Origin: Mesostigma viride
Taxonomy: Eukaryota > Streptophyta > Mesostigmatophyceae > Mesostigmatales > Mesostigmataceae
DNA length: 58,705 nt
NCBI GenBank assembly: GCA_009746045.1
Contig: RPFO01000395.1
Coordinates: 1-58,705 of the forward strand
Reading direction: 5' to 3'
Shown piece by piece: positions 58,095-58,705 of the stretch. Both the position numbers and the translations under genes were made by a program. The first letter of the stretch is position 1. Each line of letters begins with the position of its first letter. The notes beneath the pieces were generated by a model. It was not told where the DNA came from. It ran no database searches and saw only the letters and a program-made list of their open reading frames with translations.

Positions 58095-58705
58095 TCACGC
58101 GCTTGGGAGAGGGGGGGTCTCCTCGATCACCTCCACCTCCCACTTGTCACCAGGCTGGGTGCCACTCAGAAACGTCTCCTCGCACTTCAATGCGCTCTCG
58201 GCGTCGACGCCCGCCCCCAGTGCGCGCGCCCTCGCCGGCTCCTCGACGGGGCAAACAGGGGGCAGCTCCTCGGGCTCCTTCTCCTCCTCCTGCAGCATGA
58301 AGAAGTCCGCACCGCCGTACCAGTCGCCGTTGAGTACGTGGGCGAGGGCCGTCAGCGTGAAGTCGAAGGTGAAGTAGGGAACTGCAGCTTGGCCACCAGG
58401 TCCAGGGGGCGCTTCTCCACGATGCAGATGGGGCAGTCGGCGTCGCTGTCGTCCTCCTGCTTGATCAGGAACTGCACTACGCAGCCACCGCAAGCACCGC
58501 CGGCGTGGAAGTGCCTCTGCTTGGTTGTGGGGACGTGAACGCTTTCGAGGCGTTCCTCGCACAGAAGGCAAGAGCCCAGACCGTCCAGCCCCTCGTCGCC
58601 CCCCCCCCGACGCTGTAATCGCGTACCTGTCTGATGGCATCCTCAAACTCCTTATCCCCCCTGCCGCACTTGGGAAGGATTGGGAGATCCTCTGACACCG
58701 CCCTC
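58095..58705 (-). CDS. RING-type zinc finger protein, partial (frameshift at C10)
   Basis: The gene enters from beyond the window end; the visible frame begins within it, and no ATG is seen before GTG 58698. After GDKEFEDAIRQVRDYS the frame breaks at C10 58599-58608. In the next frame the RING-like finger appears: CLLCEERL, then FHAGGACGGC, then DADCPICIVEKRP. A second shift near 58375 leads to FTFDFTLTALAHVLNG and an acidic end at 58095. RING proteins act as ubiquitin ligases. This one could redirect host ubiquitination, which is inference. Confidence 0.65.
   Translation of the reverse strand, partial: GRCQRISQSFPSAAGGIRSLRMPSDRYAITASGGGRRGAGRSGLLPSVRGTPRKRSRPHNQAEALPRRRCLRWLRSAVPDQAGGRQRRRLPHLHRGEAPPGPGGQAAVPYFTFDFTLTALAHVLNGDWYGGADFFMLQEEEKEPEELPPVCPVEEPARARALGAGVDAESALKCEETFLSGTQPGDKWEVEVIEETPPLPSA

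Noticed and set aside
8386-58608. Programmed ribosomal frameshifting as explanation for all breaks
   Set aside because: No consistent slippery heptamer or following structure is seen, breaks go in both directions, and unrelated genes are affected.
1-58705. Interpretation as an old integrated viral element with widespread gene decay
   Set aside because: Not excluded, but in most genes single-base shifts at homopolymers are the only damage; large deletions, scattered stops and host-type insertions are missing outside the first 10 kb.
1-58705. tRNA or rRNA genes
   Set aside because: No cloverleaf-like or rRNA-like stretch was recognised; a dedicated scan was not possible here.

Overview
This window is most likely a piece of a nucleocytoplasmic large DNA virus (phylum Nucleocytoviricota), either free or integrated in a protist genome. 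The evidence is direct: four genes for double-jelly-roll major capsid proteins, an A32-type DNA packaging ATPase, a PCNA sliding clamp, a staphylococcal-nuclease-like protein, a JAMM/MPN-like protein, and several small families that I recognise as conserved in giant viruses of the Megaviricetes type. Genes are densely packed on both strands with short A+T-rich gaps in a G+C-rich background. I see no introns, tRNA, rRNA or CRISPR. A Rieske oxygenase gene would fit an algal or other protist host, but host and order cannot be fixed from this window.

Layout. 1-9.9 kb: a block of BRO-like paralogs at different stages of decay, MYND-finger genes, and small basic or membrane proteins. 10-11.9 kb: a conserved virion-type protein and a small neighbour. 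11.9-19.5 kb, all minus strand: a nuclease, then a 6.6 kb set of fiber/lectin-like surface proteins. 19.6-25.2 kb: small conserved viral genes and a very large DDE-transposase-like gene. 25.2-35.1 kb: mostly plus-strand structural and conserved genes, the Rieske oxygenase, the JAMM protein and the packaging ATPase. 35.1-39.3 kb: tandem repeats and a long coiled-coil gene with a Pro/Gln minisatellite. 39.3-43.8 kb: a MYND protein and two capsid genes. 43.8-50.5 kb: two adjacent genes built from one repeating beta-rich module. 50.6-58.7 kb: a KilA-N/nuclease fusion, two divergent capsid genes, a LysM protein, PCNA, another BRO-like gene and a RING-finger gene cut by the window edge.

Reading-frame integrity is the main caution. 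More than twenty genes are clearly single genes split by one-base shifts, and at least nineteen of these breaks fall exactly on runs of six or more G or C. The protein sense continues perfectly in the next frame, so most breaks are probably sequencing or assembly errors and not decay. I therefore annotate such genes across their full span and mark the breaks. Real decay is likely only in the BRO-like and MYND fragments near 1-10 kb, where pieces are missing and one start codon is lost.

How it fits together: capsid shell (four MCPs), surface fibers (12.5-19.1 kb and 43.8-50.5 kb), packaging motor, replication clamp, and a set of putative host-interaction proteins: BRO/KilA-N DNA binders fused to PD-(D/E)XK-like nucleases, MYND, RING and U-box-like proteins, a JAMM isopeptidase-like protein, and the Rieske enzyme.
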